In this document: piece after piece, positions 25,403-34,115 of the stretch | How the letters are laid out: the number at the start of each line of letters is the position of its first letter | Numbering within the stretch: the stretch's first letter is position 1 | Origin: RUG705 sp934101175 | Lineage (GTDB): Bacteria > Bacillota_I > Bacilli_A > RF39 > UBA660 | Assembly: GCA_934101175.1 (NCBI GenBank) | Contig: CAKOQC010000001.1 | Location: 248,001-312,000 of the forward strand | Length of the DNA stretch: 64,000 nucleotides | Direction: 5' to 3' | Notes under the pieces: model-generated | Databases searched by the model: none | What the model saw: the letters and a program-made list of their open reading frames with translations, nothing else | Told to the model about the DNA's origin: nothing | Program-made: the position numbers and the translations under genes

Positions 25403-26221
25403 ATGAAAATTAATACTAAAATAAAATTTATTAAAGTTAAAAATCGTAAAATTAAAATAATTATTCTAAGTTCTAAAAAAGAAACTACTAAAAAAGTCCC
25501 ATGTATTATGTGGATTCATGGTGGTGGATATTCCATGGGAATGCCTGAAATGGTCTACGCTTCAAGAATACATGATTTAATAAAAGAAAATGAACTAGTA
25601 GTTATCTCTCCAAGATATCGTTTATCTATAACTAGTCCATACCCTGCTGCCTTAGAAGATTGTTATAGTATTCTTCTATATATCAAAAATAATGCAGAGT
25701 CATTAGGAATAGATCCAAATAAAATCATGTTAGGAGGAGAAAGTGCTGGTGGTGGTCTTGCTCTAGCTACAGCCATTTATGCCAGAGATATGCATGAAGT
25801 TCCTATCAAATATGTCTTTCCATTATATCCTATGATTGATTGTGATGATACTGAAAGTTCTAAAGATAATCATGGCCACATCTGGAACACTAGAAAAAAT
25901 CATCATGCCTGGAAAAAATATCTAGGCCCTCTATATAATACTAAAAATATTTCTCCCTATGCTTCTCCTGCTAAATTAAAAGACTTCAAAAATATTCCCC
26001 CATTCTACACCTTTGTAGGTGATGGAGAACCCTTCTATAAAGAAACTATTGATTTTACTAATAAAGCTAAAGAAGCAGGTATTGATGCTAAATGTGATGT
26101 TTATCATTCTGATGTTCACGCTTTTGATGTATATAGTGCCTTTACAGATGCTGGAATAAATGCTAGAAATAATTTCATTAAAAACTATGAATATGTCAAA
26201 AACAAATATCTAAATGATTAA
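25403..26221 (+). CDS. Alpha/beta-hydrolase, HSL/Aes-type esterase
   Basis: A 272-residue cytoplasmic alpha/beta-hydrolase of the hormone-sensitive-lipase (Aes/acetyl esterase) group. The oxyanion-hole motif HGGG is in MWIHGGGYSMG, the nucleophile elbow is GGESAGGGLA, the acid is probably the Asp in TFVGDGEPFY and the base the His in HSDVHAFDVY. The family hydrolyses short-chain acyl esters; the substrate is not known. Start ATG 25403 follows TAGGTGATATA, and a TTGACA at 25357 plus TACAAT gives a possible promoter. It is divergent from the two-component operon and ends in a strong 15-bp-stem terminator. Confidence 0.9.
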   Translation: MKINTKIKFIKVKNRKIKIIILSSKKETTKKVPCIMWIHGGGYSMGMPEMVYASRIHDLIKENELVVISPRYRLSITSPYPAALEDCYSILLYIKNNAESLGIDPNKIMLGGESAGGGLALATAIYARDMHEVPIKYVFPLYPMIDCDDTESSKDNHGHIWNTRKNHHAWKKYLGPLYNTKNISPYASPAKLKDFKNIPPFYTFVGDGEPFYKETIDFTNKAKEAGIDAKCDVYHSDVHAFDVYSAFTDAGINARNNFIKNYEYVKNKYLND

Positions 26222-26250
26222 TATATTAAATTTCAATCTAAACTATTTTT

Positions 26251-26316
26251 GTACATAAATTTGATTTCTTATAACGTTTTTTAAATTACACTATATCAAA
26301 TTTATGTACTTTTTTA
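26251..26316 (+). terminator. Esterase terminator with 15-bp stem
   Basis: GTACATAAATTTGAT (26251-26265) pairs perfectly with ATCAAATTTATGTAC (26295-26309), then six T on the plus strand. The 29-base loop is unusually long. Confidence 0.75.
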
Positions 26317-26322
26317 TATACC

Positions 26323-26355
26323 AAAAAATAGTGTGACTTTTTCACCAACACTATT
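26323..26355 (-). terminator. Terminator of the MBOAT operon
   Basis: AATAGTGT (26327-26334) pairs with ACACTATT (26348-26355), with six T on the minus strand. It ends the operon whose last gene is the DUF4358 lipoprotein. Confidence 0.75.
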
Positions 26356-26385
26356 CTAAATTTATTATAATATTACTTAGTATTA

Positions 26386-26817
26386 CTACAAACTTTTAAC
26401 TATATTATTATATATTTCATCAGCATTTTCAGCTACTATATATATTAAATAATCACCAATTTCTTTTTCCACTCTATTATTAAGTATTTCTAATCTTTCT
26501 GGTGAATAATTTGCATTAAACTTTTGTATTTTTTCAAAATATTTTACCATATCATTTTTTACTTTTGTCTTTTCATTAGTTTTTATGATCGCATACAAAT
26601 CACCTTCTGTATTTTGTTTTATAACATGTACTTCCATCATATCTAAGTTTAATCCATAAACATCTTTTAGTGTTTCTTCATCTACTTCTTGCATATTTTT
26701 TAAATCAGTCTCAATAATACTTTCGGTATTACTAACATTAAGTTCTGATACTGTGTTTCCACATCCAGTAACAAATAATAAAACAAATATACTTAATACA
26801 ACAACAATCTTTTTCAT
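26386..26817 (-). CDS. DUF4358-type lipoprotein
   Basis: A small lipoprotein of 143 residues. The signal peptide ends in the lipobox LFVTGC, so the mature protein starts at a lipidated Cys near residue 19. The rest follows the DUF4358 pattern: an acidic start, ETLKDVYGLNLDMMEVHVIK, then a helical NDMVKYFEKIQKFNAN segment and GDYLIYIVAENADEIYNNI. DUF4358 proteins often accompany MBOAT acyltransferase operons, as here; their function is not established. A GTG at 26826 overlaps the previous stop, but the GGAGGAG site is placed for ATG 26817. Confidence 0.8.
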   Translation of the reverse strand: MKKIVVVLSIFVLLFVTGCGNTVSELNVSNTESIIETDLKNMQEVDEETLKDVYGLNLDMMEVHVIKQNTEGDLYAIIKTNEKTKVKNDMVKYFEKIQKFNANYSPERLEILNNRVEKEIGDYLIYIVAENADEIYNNIVKSL

Positions 26818-26822
26818 TTCAA

Positions 26823-28064
26823 TCACTCCTCCAATGCATGTGTTTTAATATATTCTTTTACAGTACTATGTCCTAAAGGTGTTAGATGAAATTTATCATC
26901 TTCAAAGTATTCATCTTTTCCATACCCATCATCACCCTTTAATACTTCTTGAACATCTAAGTACTTTAATCCATATTTATCTGCCATTTCCAATATTAAG
27001 AAATTACATTTATTAATAATATCTTGTTGAAATTCATTTATATTTTTTCCTTTTCTAATTGGATAAATAGATATTAATATAATTTTCGTATTAGGGCTTT
27101 TTTCTTTTATTTGTTCTATCATAGAATTTGCTTTTTCAACAAAAGTCTCTTCACTAATCCATGCTGTACTAAAGGTTCCAAAGTTTAAAATCATAGTATC
27201 TGGTTTATACTTTTCAACAGCATCTAATAGTTTCATTTTAATACCTAATCCATACAAGTTTATTTCTGTAGAATGCATAGATTCCGCATGAAGACAAGGT
27301 ATAGCCCAAGCTTTTAATCCATTCAAATATCCATTAAGATACATATACATTGTATTTGAATCTCCAACCATTGTTATTTTATTAAAATAGTCATTCCCAT
27401 AATTTTTAGTCTCTTTTAATTTAACTGAATCATACCAACCATCAAGAGTATAATCTTTTATAGACATTTGTGTAGGTTTTAGTTTTTCAACTTTTACTTT
27501 CCTTGTTTCTTTACTTAAATTTCCTGCCCTATCTTTAACTTCATATATAACTTCATAATCGCCAAGTTTAGTAATATCTACATTACTAGTAACTTTTACT
27601 TCTTTAGTTAAATCTCCATCTAATTTATCTATGGCTTCATATCCAGGCTCTTCATATTTTGTATCAACTGTGACGCTTAATTCCTTATCACCTTTTAATG
27701 TTATTTCTGGACCAGTCAAATCTGAAATAATAACCTTTCTCGTTCTTTTAATATTATAAATCAAAAACTTATAGCTATATGTAACTTTATATTTACCTAA
27801 ATCTTCTTTAATATTATCCCTGACTTTTATTTTATCAGTAATTTCCCTATTAAACATATATGCCCTAAAACCTGGTTCACTATATTTTTCACCATAATCT
27901 AGATTAACTATATTATTTCCAATCAATTTAATATTTATAAAAATAAATGGTGACAATATAACTAATAAAACTATTATTAGTATTATCGTGACAAAGATTA
28001 TTTTATTATTTTTGAATTTTTTTCTTCTTATTCTTCTCACTATAACGTCACTACTTTCATACAC
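26823..28064 (-). CDS. Membrane-anchored SGNH/GDSL hydrolase with Ig-like domains
   Basis: A 413-residue type II membrane protein. A basic N-terminus (RRIRRKKFKNNK) and one helix at ~22-46 are followed by two DUF5011-type Ig domains (~50-205, with GDYEVIYEVKDRAGN), and then an SGNH hydrolase at ~220-410. The nucleophile is the Ser in MVGDSNTMY, the oxyanion region LNFGTFSTAW, and the DxxH pair is in DDKFHLTPLGH. In an MBOAT operon such enzymes usually transfer or remove acetyl groups on a cell-surface polymer. It overlaps the lipoprotein gene by four bases. The start is uncertain: GTG 28064 has only a weak ribosome site, and GTG 28040 is the alternative. Confidence 0.82.
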   Translation of the reverse strand: MYESSDVIVRRIRRKKFKNNKIIFVTIILIIVLLVILSPFIFINIKLIGNNIVNLDYGEKYSEPGFRAYMFNREITDKIKVRDNIKEDLGKYKVTYSYKFLIYNIKRTRKVIISDLTGPEITLKGDKELSVTVDTKYEEPGYEAIDKLDGDLTKEVKVTSNVDITKLGDYEVIYEVKDRAGNLSKETRKVKVEKLKPTQMSIKDYTLDGWYDSVKLKETKNYGNDYFNKITMVGDSNTMYMYLNGYLNGLKAWAIPCLHAESMHSTEINLYGLGIKMKLLDAVEKYKPDTMILNFGTFSTAWISEETFVEKANSMIEQIKEKSPNTKIILISIYPIRKGKNINEFQQDIINKCNFLILEMADKYGLKYLDVQEVLKGDDGYGKDEYFEDDKFHLTPLGHSTVKEYIKTHALEE

Positions 28065-28098
28065 TCATTTTATCATAATTTTAATTCTATGTAAATAA

Positions 28099-29187
28099 TT
28101 ATCTAATACTTACTATGCCCAAATCTTCATCAATTGTTAATACATTATAAATAAATAATATTTCACTAATTTTCTTCTCATTAATATAATCACTAATACT
28201 TAAATTATAATATCTAGGATCAATTACATAAACATACTTATAATTAGGAGCTATTAATGGTACAAATGTATTCGCATAACTATCTTTTATTATTAAAATA
28301 GATTTATCATTATCAGAATCTAAGTTTTCTATTGATATTAAAGAATGATTATTATCTAAGAAAAATGAATATTTATCTTTTTCATCTAAATACTTATAAT
28401 TATATAAACTATCACTATAATTCTTATCATCATTAAAATAAACAGAATAATTTGTATTATCATTAACTTTTTCTATATAATCATATTTAAGTGAATCATC
28501 TAAGACTTTTGAATATAATGTTCCATAGAATTTATCATTAACTACTGAAAAATCATATTTCTTACAGTTAATTTTTCTACTTTTACAATATTCTAAATAA
28601 GCTAAATTCGCCCCTCTAGTAGTCCAGTGGTGATCTGTACCATAATATAGATAATCTTCTTTATTTATATCAAATATCTCTCTTACATCAATAAAGTTTA
28701 CATTTAATTTTTCTTTATAATAATCAATTGTTTTTCCTTCATCAAAACTATTATTATATTTTGAAATTTGATTATTATTTACATAAATAGCAGTTGGTAC
28801 TAACATAAAATATACCTTACTATTTATATTTTCTTTTAATCTGTTAACTCTTTTAATAATTACATCACTATTAGTAGGTTTTTTATATTCTTGATATAAT
28901 CTATTATCATAACCATAATATACATCATTCTGTTTATATACTCCTACTGTTTTATATAATTTACTTTTAAAACTTAAAAGTTTTTCCCTAAATGGAAAAT
29001 TATCTGCTATGTAATTATCTAATTGTGACATAAATTTTCCTGAAATTATATTTTCAACATTTAATACGGGAAACTTTGTTAAATATCTATTTTCATTATA
29101 TGAAAAGTCTTTTTTGGGTACTAATAAGAGTATTAATACTATTCCAAATACTAGTATTGAAATTAAAATTGATATTACTTTCTTCAT
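28099..29187 (-). CDS. DHHW-family protein of an acyltransferase operon
   Basis: A 362-residue protein with an N-terminal signal anchor (residues 4-24) and an extracellular domain related to the AlgX/SGNH acetyltransferase-like proteins. The naming motif is in LYYGTDHHWTTRGA near residue 175, and the Ser-containing ILIIKDSYANTFVPLIAP near 300 corresponds to the nucleophile block. Such proteins usually accept acyl groups from an MBOAT partner and pass them to a wall or capsule polymer. It directly follows the MBOAT gene, 10 bases or less away. A GTG at 29196 lies within AGGTGATAAAA; ATG 29187 is the likely start. Confidence 0.85.
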   Translation of the reverse strand: MKKVISILISILVFGIVLILLLVPKKDFSYNENRYLTKFPVLNVENIISGKFMSQLDNYIADNFPFREKLLSFKSKLYKTVGVYKQNDVYYGYDNRLYQEYKKPTNSDVIIKRVNRLKENINSKVYFMLVPTAIYVNNNQISKYNNSFDEGKTIDYYKEKLNVNFIDVREIFDINKEDYLYYGTDHHWTTRGANLAYLEYCKSRKINCKKYDFSVVNDKFYGTLYSKVLDDSLKYDYIEKVNDNTNYSVYFNDDKNYSDSLYNYKYLDEKDKYSFFLDNNHSLISIENLDSDNDKSILIIKDSYANTFVPLIAPNYKYVYVIDPRYYNLSISDYINEKKISEILFIYNVLTIDEDLGIVSIR

Positions 29188-29196
29188 TTTTATCAC

Positions 29197-30570
29197 CTAA
29201 AATCTAAAATATAAGAATGGATTATAAGAATCACTACATAACTGACATATACAAACAATAAACAAAAATATATAAGCAATTATAACCATTGTTTTAATAG
29301 TTTTTGTTTTTTTAATTTTATTAACTATTGGTATTGAGAATATTATTCCACTAATTAAAAATATCATATAGTTTTTTATATAAAATATAAATTCATTATC
29401 TATAATATTGGAATTAGCAAATATTTTAGGAATGTATTTTTGTAGTAATGTTAAATCATCACAAAAGAAGATTAACCATCCAATTAATATTAAGAATAAT
29501 GCATATATGTGTCTTAAAACTTTAGGTAATTTCTCTATAAATTTTCCAATAAATAATTTTTCTATTATTAGTATAATTCCAAAATATATTCCCCAAATGG
29601 CAAAATTCCACGAAGCACCATGCCAAATTCCTGTTAATGCCCATACTATCATTATATTCATTAACCATCTATATTTTTTTACTCGATTTCCTCCTAGTGG
29701 TATATATACATAATCTCTAAACCAAGTAGATAAAGTTATATGCCATCTTCTCCAAAAGTCTGTAATACTTGTTGATATATATGGATAATTAAAGTTTTTA
29801 GGAAAATAAAATCCCATCATTTTTCCCATACCTATTGCCATCGTAGAATAACCATTAAAATCAAAATATATTTGTAGTGCATATGCTATTATTCCTAACC
29901 AAGCGGTAAGTAATGAAATATTAGAAATATCACTTATTATTAATGAGTGTAAGTGTCCAACATTATTAGCTATCAATACTTTTTCAAATAGTCCTGTTAG
30001 AAAAATAAATAATCCTTCTGAAAATGAATTAAAATCAATTTTTCTACTCCTTAATTCTTTTGCTACATCTTCATATCTAACAATAGGACCTGCAACTAAT
30101 TGTGGAAACATCGAAATATATGTTAAAAAATTTAAAAAACTCTTCTCTACTTCTACTTTGCCTCTATATACATCTATTGTATAACTCATAGTTTGAAAAA
30201 TATAAAAACTTATTCCTAATGGAAGTGCTATATTTAATACATTAAAGTTTAACCCTAAACTATTTAAATTATCTATTATAAAGTTCGTATATTTAAAAAA
30301 GCATAACAACGCTATATTTAAAATTACACAAATAATCATAACCCATTTTTTAATTTTCTTGTTATCGTTTTTATATATTATTAACCCACATATATAATTT
30401 AGTAATGTTACAAATATTAATAAGAAAATATATTTAGGTTCTCCCCAAGCATAAAATATTAAACTAAATATTAATAAAACAATATTTTTAAATTTAAACG
30501 GAACTATATAATATATTAATAAAAATATAGGTAAAAAAATAAAAATAAATAGTAAACTGCTAAAAAGCAT
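29197..30570 (-). CDS. MBOAT-family O-acyltransferase (DltB/AlgI-like)
   Basis: A membrane-bound O-acyltransferase of 457 residues with about ten to twelve hydrophobic segments. It passes acyl groups across the membrane to extracellular acceptors. Visible family marks are MFPQLVAGPIVRYEDV, FDFNGYSTMAIG, FWRRWHITLSTWFRDYVYIPLGG and the invariant His in GIWHGASWNFAIWG. The absence of dltA/C/D and the presence of DHHW, SGNH and DUF4358 partners suggest polysaccharide O-acetylation rather than teichoic acid D-alanylation. The frame opens at TTG 30579, but MLFSSLLFIFIFLP from ATG 30570 matches the family start after GGAG. First gene of the four-gene operon. Confidence 0.92.
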   Translation of the reverse strand: MLFSSLLFIFIFLPIFLLIYYIVPFKFKNIVLLIFSLIFYAWGEPKYIFLLIFVTLLNYICGLIIYKNDNKKIKKWVMIICVILNIALLCFFKYTNFIIDNLNSLGLNFNVLNIALPLGISFYIFQTMSYTIDVYRGKVEVEKSFLNFLTYISMFPQLVAGPIVRYEDVAKELRSRKIDFNSFSEGLFIFLTGLFEKVLIANNVGHLHSLIISDISNISLLTAWLGIIAYALQIYFDFNGYSTMAIGMGKMMGFYFPKNFNYPYISTSITDFWRRWHITLSTWFRDYVYIPLGGNRVKKYRWLMNIMIVWALTGIWHGASWNFAIWGIYFGIILIIEKLFIGKFIEKLPKVLRHIYALFLILIGWLIFFCDDLTLLQKYIPKIFANSNIIDNEFIFYIKNYMIFLISGIIFSIPIVNKIKKTKTIKTMVIIAYIFLFIVCICQLCSDSYNPFLYFRF

Positions 30571-30734
30571 ACATATCAAACTCCAATCACTTGTTATAAA
30601 AATTAGTTCTTATTTCAAAAAACAAATTATCTATCTTTACCAAACTACGACACATTAATGACATTATATCAAATAATTATTAATTTGTCTTTATTTTCAT
30701 TATAAAAGTTTTCTCTATAAAAAAATATCTCATT
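30571..30734. other. Upstream part of the divergent MBOAT / PilB-like intergenic region
   Basis: These AT-rich bases must hold the MBOAT promoter on the minus strand, but I see no strong -35/-10 pair and no gene. The plus-strand side from 30735 carries the tandem repeats and promoter listed separately. Confidence 0.4.
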
Positions 30735-30851
30735 AATTTAAATACATTTTTCATACGAAGTCTAGGTCTAAATAAAATTAAATACATTTTTCATACTTTG
30801 ACCAGGTCTATATAAAATAAAAACAAAAATCATACTTTAGTGCTTGATAAA
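30735..30851 (+). repeat. Three ~40-bp tandem repeats upstream of the PilB-like gene
   Basis: AATACATTTTTCATAC occurs at 30741-30756 and exactly 40 bases later at 30781-30796; a degenerate third copy with TCATAC is at 30830-30835. Each is followed by a GGTCTA-(A/T)ATAAAA element (30765, 30805; decayed in the third). The third copy runs into the -35 box. They are probably binding sites. Confidence 0.8.
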
Positions 30852-30872
30852 AAAATAAATATATTATATAAT
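30844..30872 (+). promoter_or_regulatory. Promoter of the PilB-like ATPase gene
   Basis: TTGATA (30844-30849) and TATAAT (30867-30872) are 17 bases apart. A transcript would start near 30879, about 29 bases before the ATG at 30908. Confidence 0.75.
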
Positions 30873-30907
30873 TAAGAAAAGTAAAATAAAAAGGAAAAGT
30901 GATATCT

Positions 30908-32197
30908 ATGCAAAACAATATAGATTTTATTAATACACCAGTCGTAGACGTCGTTAATCGTATTATCTTAGACTCTGCTAAGATTGGTGCTAGTGATATT
31001 CACTTCGATCATACAGACCATTGTCTAAAAGTAAGAATAAGAATAGATGGTGTTCTAAATGATTATGCTGATATTCCTAACGAAGTAAAAAATAATGTTA
31101 TTACTAGAATTAAAATCTTATCTGGAATGAATATTACCGAAACAAGACTTCCTCAAGACGGTGCTATTAAAACCGAACTTGGTGGTCTAAATCTAGATAT
31201 GAGAGTTTCCTCCCTACCAACTAAAAAGGGAGAAAAAATCGTAATAAGAATATTAGATTATTCAAGAAGTTTACAAGGTATTGAATACCTATATTTTTCT
31301 GAAGATAATTATAAAAAAGTTATTAAAATGATAGCAGCCCCAAACGGTATTATCTTAGTAACGGGAGCTACTGGTAGTGGTAAATCTACTACCGTATATT
31401 CCTTCTTACAAAAGTTAAATGTTAAAGGAACAAATCTAATTACTGTTGAAGATCCCGTTGAAATGGATATCGAAGGAATTAATCAGGTTCAAGTAAATAG
31501 TGATATCGGACTAGATTTTGCTACTGTTTTAAGAAGTATTTTAAGACAAGACCCCAATGTCATAATGATTGGAGAAATAAGAGATAGTGAAACTGCTCAA
31601 ATAGCTGTAAGAGCTGCCATTACTGGGCACTTAGTACTATCAACACTACACACTAATAACTCCCTAACTACTATTGAAAGATTATTGGATATGGATGTTG
31701 AAAGATACTTATTAGCATCAGCCTTAACTGGTATCGTATCTCAAAAACTAGCTCGTAAATTATGTGATAATTGTAAAAGAGTTAGAGCCACTTCTTCTTA
31801 TGAAAAAGAAATGTTTAAAAAATTTCTAAATTTAGATGTAGAACAAATTTATGATGCTGTTGGTTGTCCACATTGTTCATCAGGATATCGTGGACGTATC
31901 GCTCTTCAAGAAGTATTACTAATCTCTCCAGAAATAAGAGATGCCATCAATGCTCGTATACCTAAAGCTAAGTTAAGAGAATTAGTTTATAGTAGTGATG
32001 TTATTACTCTACTACAAGATGGTCTATATAAAGTAATTGCTGGACTTACTTCAATAACTGAAGTAATCAAATTAACTGAAGCTGATGATGAAGTTAATGC
32101 AGAAGAAAAAATTAAAAATACTATGATGACTGAAGAAGAAAAACAAAAAGAAGAAGACATAATTGAAAATCAAATAGAAAATGCTTTCCAAGAATAA
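30908..32197 (+). CDS. GspE/PulE/PilB-family secretion or pilus ATPase
   Basis: A hexameric traffic ATPase of 429 residues, of the type that extends type IV pili or drives type II secretion and competence pseudopili. After a short N-terminal domain (KIGASDIHFDHTDH) it has Walker A GATGSGKST near 153-161, the Asp box, Walker B VIMIGEIRD, and the His box GHLVLSTLHTN. A zinc-binding tetracysteine (LCDNC and GCPHC) follows, and a long acidic tail of about 40 residues (EEEKQKEEDIIENQ). It lacks the large N1 domain of PilB and is closer to ComGA size. No GspF, prepilin or peptidase gene is adjacent, so it is an orphan here. GTG 30899 is an alternative start. Confidence 0.92.
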   Translation: MQNNIDFINTPVVDVVNRIILDSAKIGASDIHFDHTDHCLKVRIRIDGVLNDYADIPNEVKNNVITRIKILSGMNITETRLPQDGAIKTELGGLNLDMRVSSLPTKKGEKIVIRILDYSRSLQGIEYLYFSEDNYKKVIKMIAAPNGIILVTGATGSGKSTTVYSFLQKLNVKGTNLITVEDPVEMDIEGINQVQVNSDIGLDFATVLRSILRQDPNVIMIGEIRDSETAQIAVRAAITGHLVLSTLHTNNSLTTIERLLDMDVERYLLASALTGIVSQKLARKLCDNCKRVRATSSYEKEMFKKFLNLDVEQIYDAVGCPHCSSGYRGRIALQEVLLISPEIRDAINARIPKAKLRELVYSSDVITLLQDGLYKVIAGLTSITEVIKLTEADDEVNAEEKIKNTMMTEEEKQKEEDIIENQIENAFQE

Positions 32198-32212
32198 AAG
32201 CATTTTTCTTTT
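32178..32212 (+). terminator. Terminator overlapping the 3' end of the PilB-like gene
   Basis: AAAATGCTTT (32178-32187) pairs with AAAGCATTTT (32197-32206), then T-rich sequence. The left arm is coding and the stop codon lies in the loop. Confidence 0.75.
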
Positions 32213-32240
32213 ACATTACTCTAAACAAACTATCACACAT

Positions 32241-32298
32241 AAAAAAGTCCTTATATTAATACCTCTTATCAAATAAGACATATTTATAAAGACTTTTA
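32241..32298 (-). terminator. Terminator of the MgtC-like gene
   Basis: AAAAGTC-c-TTATA pairs with TATAA-a-GACTTTT across a loop that has its own small hairpin (TCTTAT/ATAAGA). Six T follow on the minus strand. Confidence 0.65.
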
Positions 32299-32314
32299 CT
32301 ATAAACCCTATTAT

Positions 32315-33013
32315 CTATAATTCATCATTTTCTTCAAGTAATATTTCTTCTATTTTTTTATACTCATACTTCTTAATATTAAACTTAGTAACTATATCAT
32401 TAATACTACTATCAACTTTCTTCTCAGAACTCTTCTTAACAATAATATCAAAATTAATCGTATCTTCATCTACTTTAAAGTTATCCGTATCTATAGCATC
32501 ATCATCTTTAAACATATCATTAATATATTTAACTACATCTTTATTATCAGTAGAAAAACTTACCCTAAATGTTTCCTTAGTAGCCATACTAGTTGTTCTA
32601 TTATTAATAATTTTATTTACTTCTCTTAATACAATATTTGCAAAAAGAACAAATAATGCTCCAACAATAGCTTCTTTAATAAATCTTCCTGCGCATAACA
32701 TTCCTATTGAAGCATCACACCATAAAGTAGCTGCTGTTGTAAGTCCACTTACTCTATTTTTCTCACTATTCTTAACAATAACTCCCGCACCAAGAAAACC
32801 TATTCCTGTTACTACCTGTGCCGCTACTCTTGATACATCTAATTGATATCCTGTTATTAAGAAAGAAAAACTAACAAACATATAAGATCCTATTGCTACT
32901 AAAATCATCGTTCTAAGTCCTAAAGATCTTCTACGATATTGTCTTTCTATTCCTAATATAAAACTAAGTATAAAACATACTGATATTCCTATCACAAAAT
33001 CTATAAATTCCAT
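32315..33013 (-). CDS. MgtC/SapB-family membrane protein
   Basis: A 232-residue membrane protein of the MgtC/SapB family. Four to five helices fill residues 4-130, with the family blocks FILGIERQYRRRSLGLRTM, AAQVVTGIGFLGAGVIVK and VSGLTTAATLWCDASIGMLCAG. A soluble C-terminal domain (145-232) has an ACT-like beta-alpha pattern and an acidic end. MgtC proteins are linked to Mg homeostasis and F-ATPase regulation in pathogens, while many SapB-type members have no known role. It is a single-gene unit with its own terminator, and the ATG follows an AAAGAGGTTTAGTAG site. Confidence 0.9.
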   Translation of the reverse strand: MEFIDFVIGISVCFILSFILGIERQYRRRSLGLRTMILVAIGSYMFVSFSFLITGYQLDVSRVAAQVVTGIGFLGAGVIVKNSEKNRVSGLTTAATLWCDASIGMLCAGRFIKEAIVGALFVLFANIVLREVNKIINNRTTSMATKETFRVSFSTDNKDVVKYINDMFKDDDAIDTDNFKVDEDTINFDIIVKKSSEKKVDSSINDIVTKFNIKKYEYKKIEEILLEENDEL

Positions 33014-33282
33014 CTACTAAACCTCTTTCCTATTATCATCTAATATTATATCATACACAAAACTATATTCGCAATATAACAACTTAAAATTTATAATTTT
33101 ATCAACTATCAATCTAACTAAATATAATAAAACTCTAAAAATATCTTCATTATAAAAATACATTTTCTAACATAATTACTACTATCTATATATCTAATTA
33201 ATTTATCTAAACTAGGCTAAATAACGGAACAATTTATCTTACATTGAGTAAACTATAATAGATACGAAAAGGAGGTATCATT
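33014..33282. other. Divergent intergenic region before the YjcZ-like gene
   Basis: About 270 AT-rich bases. TATAAT at about 33254 with a poor -35 is the best plus-strand promoter, and AAAAGGAGGTATCATT is the ribosome site of the next gene. I see no gene, RNA or repeat in the rest. Confidence 0.4.
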
Positions 33283-33498
33283 ATGTATTATTATGGAGGA
33301 TACTCAGGAACAAATAGCGGTTGCGGTTGTGGCACTTCTTCATATCAACAAGGATATACATACCCAATGTACGGTGGATATGGATACGGTTCTGGATATG
33401 GCGCTGGATACGGATATGGTTCTGGAGCTGCTATCGTATTAGTATTATTTATTTTATTAGTAATAATCATCGGTACACGTACATTTGTAACTGCTTAA
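33283..33498 (+). CDS. YjcZ-like Gly/Tyr-rich small protein with C-terminal membrane helix
   Basis: A 71-residue protein. Residues 1-48 are almost entirely Gly, Tyr and Ser with three Cys (NSGCGCGTSS), and residues 49-66 form a hydrophobic helix, AAIVLVLFILLVIIIG. This is the plan of the YjcZ family of small sporulation proteins in Bacilli, whose typical core is FALIVVLFILLVIIG; the match is best in the helix. Its role there is unclear, but it is associated with spores. The strong AAAAGGAGG site predicts high expression. Base composition of the Gly-rich part is GC-richer than neighbours because of GG codons. A good terminator follows. Confidence 0.75.
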   Translation: MYYYGGYSGTNSGCGCGTSSYQQGYTYPMYGGYGYGSGYGAGYGYGSGAAIVLVLFILLVIIIGTRTFVTA

Positions 33499-33505
33499 TA
33501 AAATT

Positions 33506-33529
33506 AAAGGGAACTCTTCCCTTTTTTTT
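33506..33529 (+). terminator. Terminator of the YjcZ-like gene
   Basis: AAAGGGAA (33506-33513) and TTCCCTTT (33517-33524) form an eight-base stem with a three-base loop, then a T-run. Confidence 0.85.
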
Positions 33530-33566
33530 CATTTTGTGATAAAATACTTCTGAAAGAAGGGATATT

Positions 33567-34115
33567 ATGATTAAAACTTCTGATATATTAGATGAATCTG
33601 ATAAAAGAGTACGTGCTAAAAATAAAGAAGTAACTTTTCCTTTATCAGCAGATAAAAAGAAATTAATTAATGACATGTTAGAACATTTATATTATTCTCA
33701 AATTGAAAAATTTGCTGAAAAATATCATTTACGTCCTGGTATGGGACTAGCAGCTCCTCAGCTTGGTGTAAATGAACGTTTCTTTGTTGTATGTCATGAA
33801 GAAGAAGAAGGCGTATTTAAAAATTACATCTTAATTAATCCTAAGATGATTTCTAATTCCGAAGAATTAATATATGCTTCTGAGGGAGAAGGTTGTTTAA
33901 GTGTCAATCGTGAAGTAGAAGGTATTGTTCCAAGATATGCTAGAGTTACTTTTACTGGTTATGATATTGATGGTAATCCTATCAAGATTAGAGCTCGTGA
34001 AGAATTGGCTATTGCTTTCCAACATGAATTAGATCACTTAAATGGAATACTATTTGTAGATCACATAGATCCAAAAGATCCATACAAAAATAAAGATTAT
34101 ATGCGTGAAATATAA
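33567..34115 (+). CDS. def: Peptide deformylase
   Basis: The enzyme removes the formyl group from the N-terminal Met of new proteins. In its 182 residues all three metal-site motifs are present: GMGLAAPQLG near 63-72, EGCLSVN with the metal Cys near 110, and the QHELDHLNG metal His pair and catalytic Glu near 152-160. Length and the insertion EEEEGVFKNYI are typical of the type 2 deformylases of Gram-positive bacteria. The ATG follows GAAAGAAGGGATATT. It stands alone, with its terminator overlapping the stop codon. Confidence 0.97.
   Translation: MIKTSDILDESDKRVRAKNKEVTFPLSADKKKLINDMLEHLYYSQIEKFAEKYHLRPGMGLAAPQLGVNERFFVVCHEEEEGVFKNYILINPKMISNSEELIYASEGEGCLSVNREVEGIVPRYARVTFTGYDIDGNPIKIRAREELAIAFQHELDHLNGILFVDHIDPKDPYKNKDYMREI

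Noticed and set aside
30735..30851. CRISPR array
   Set aside because: Only three degenerate 40-bp units with no spacers between them and no cas genes nearby; they fit promoter-proximal binding sites better.
33321..33539. Second plus-strand frame overlapping the YjcZ-like gene
   Set aside because: It is the +2 frame of the Gly/Tyr codons (Trp/Ile/Arg-rich), without a ribosome site, and runs through the terminator.
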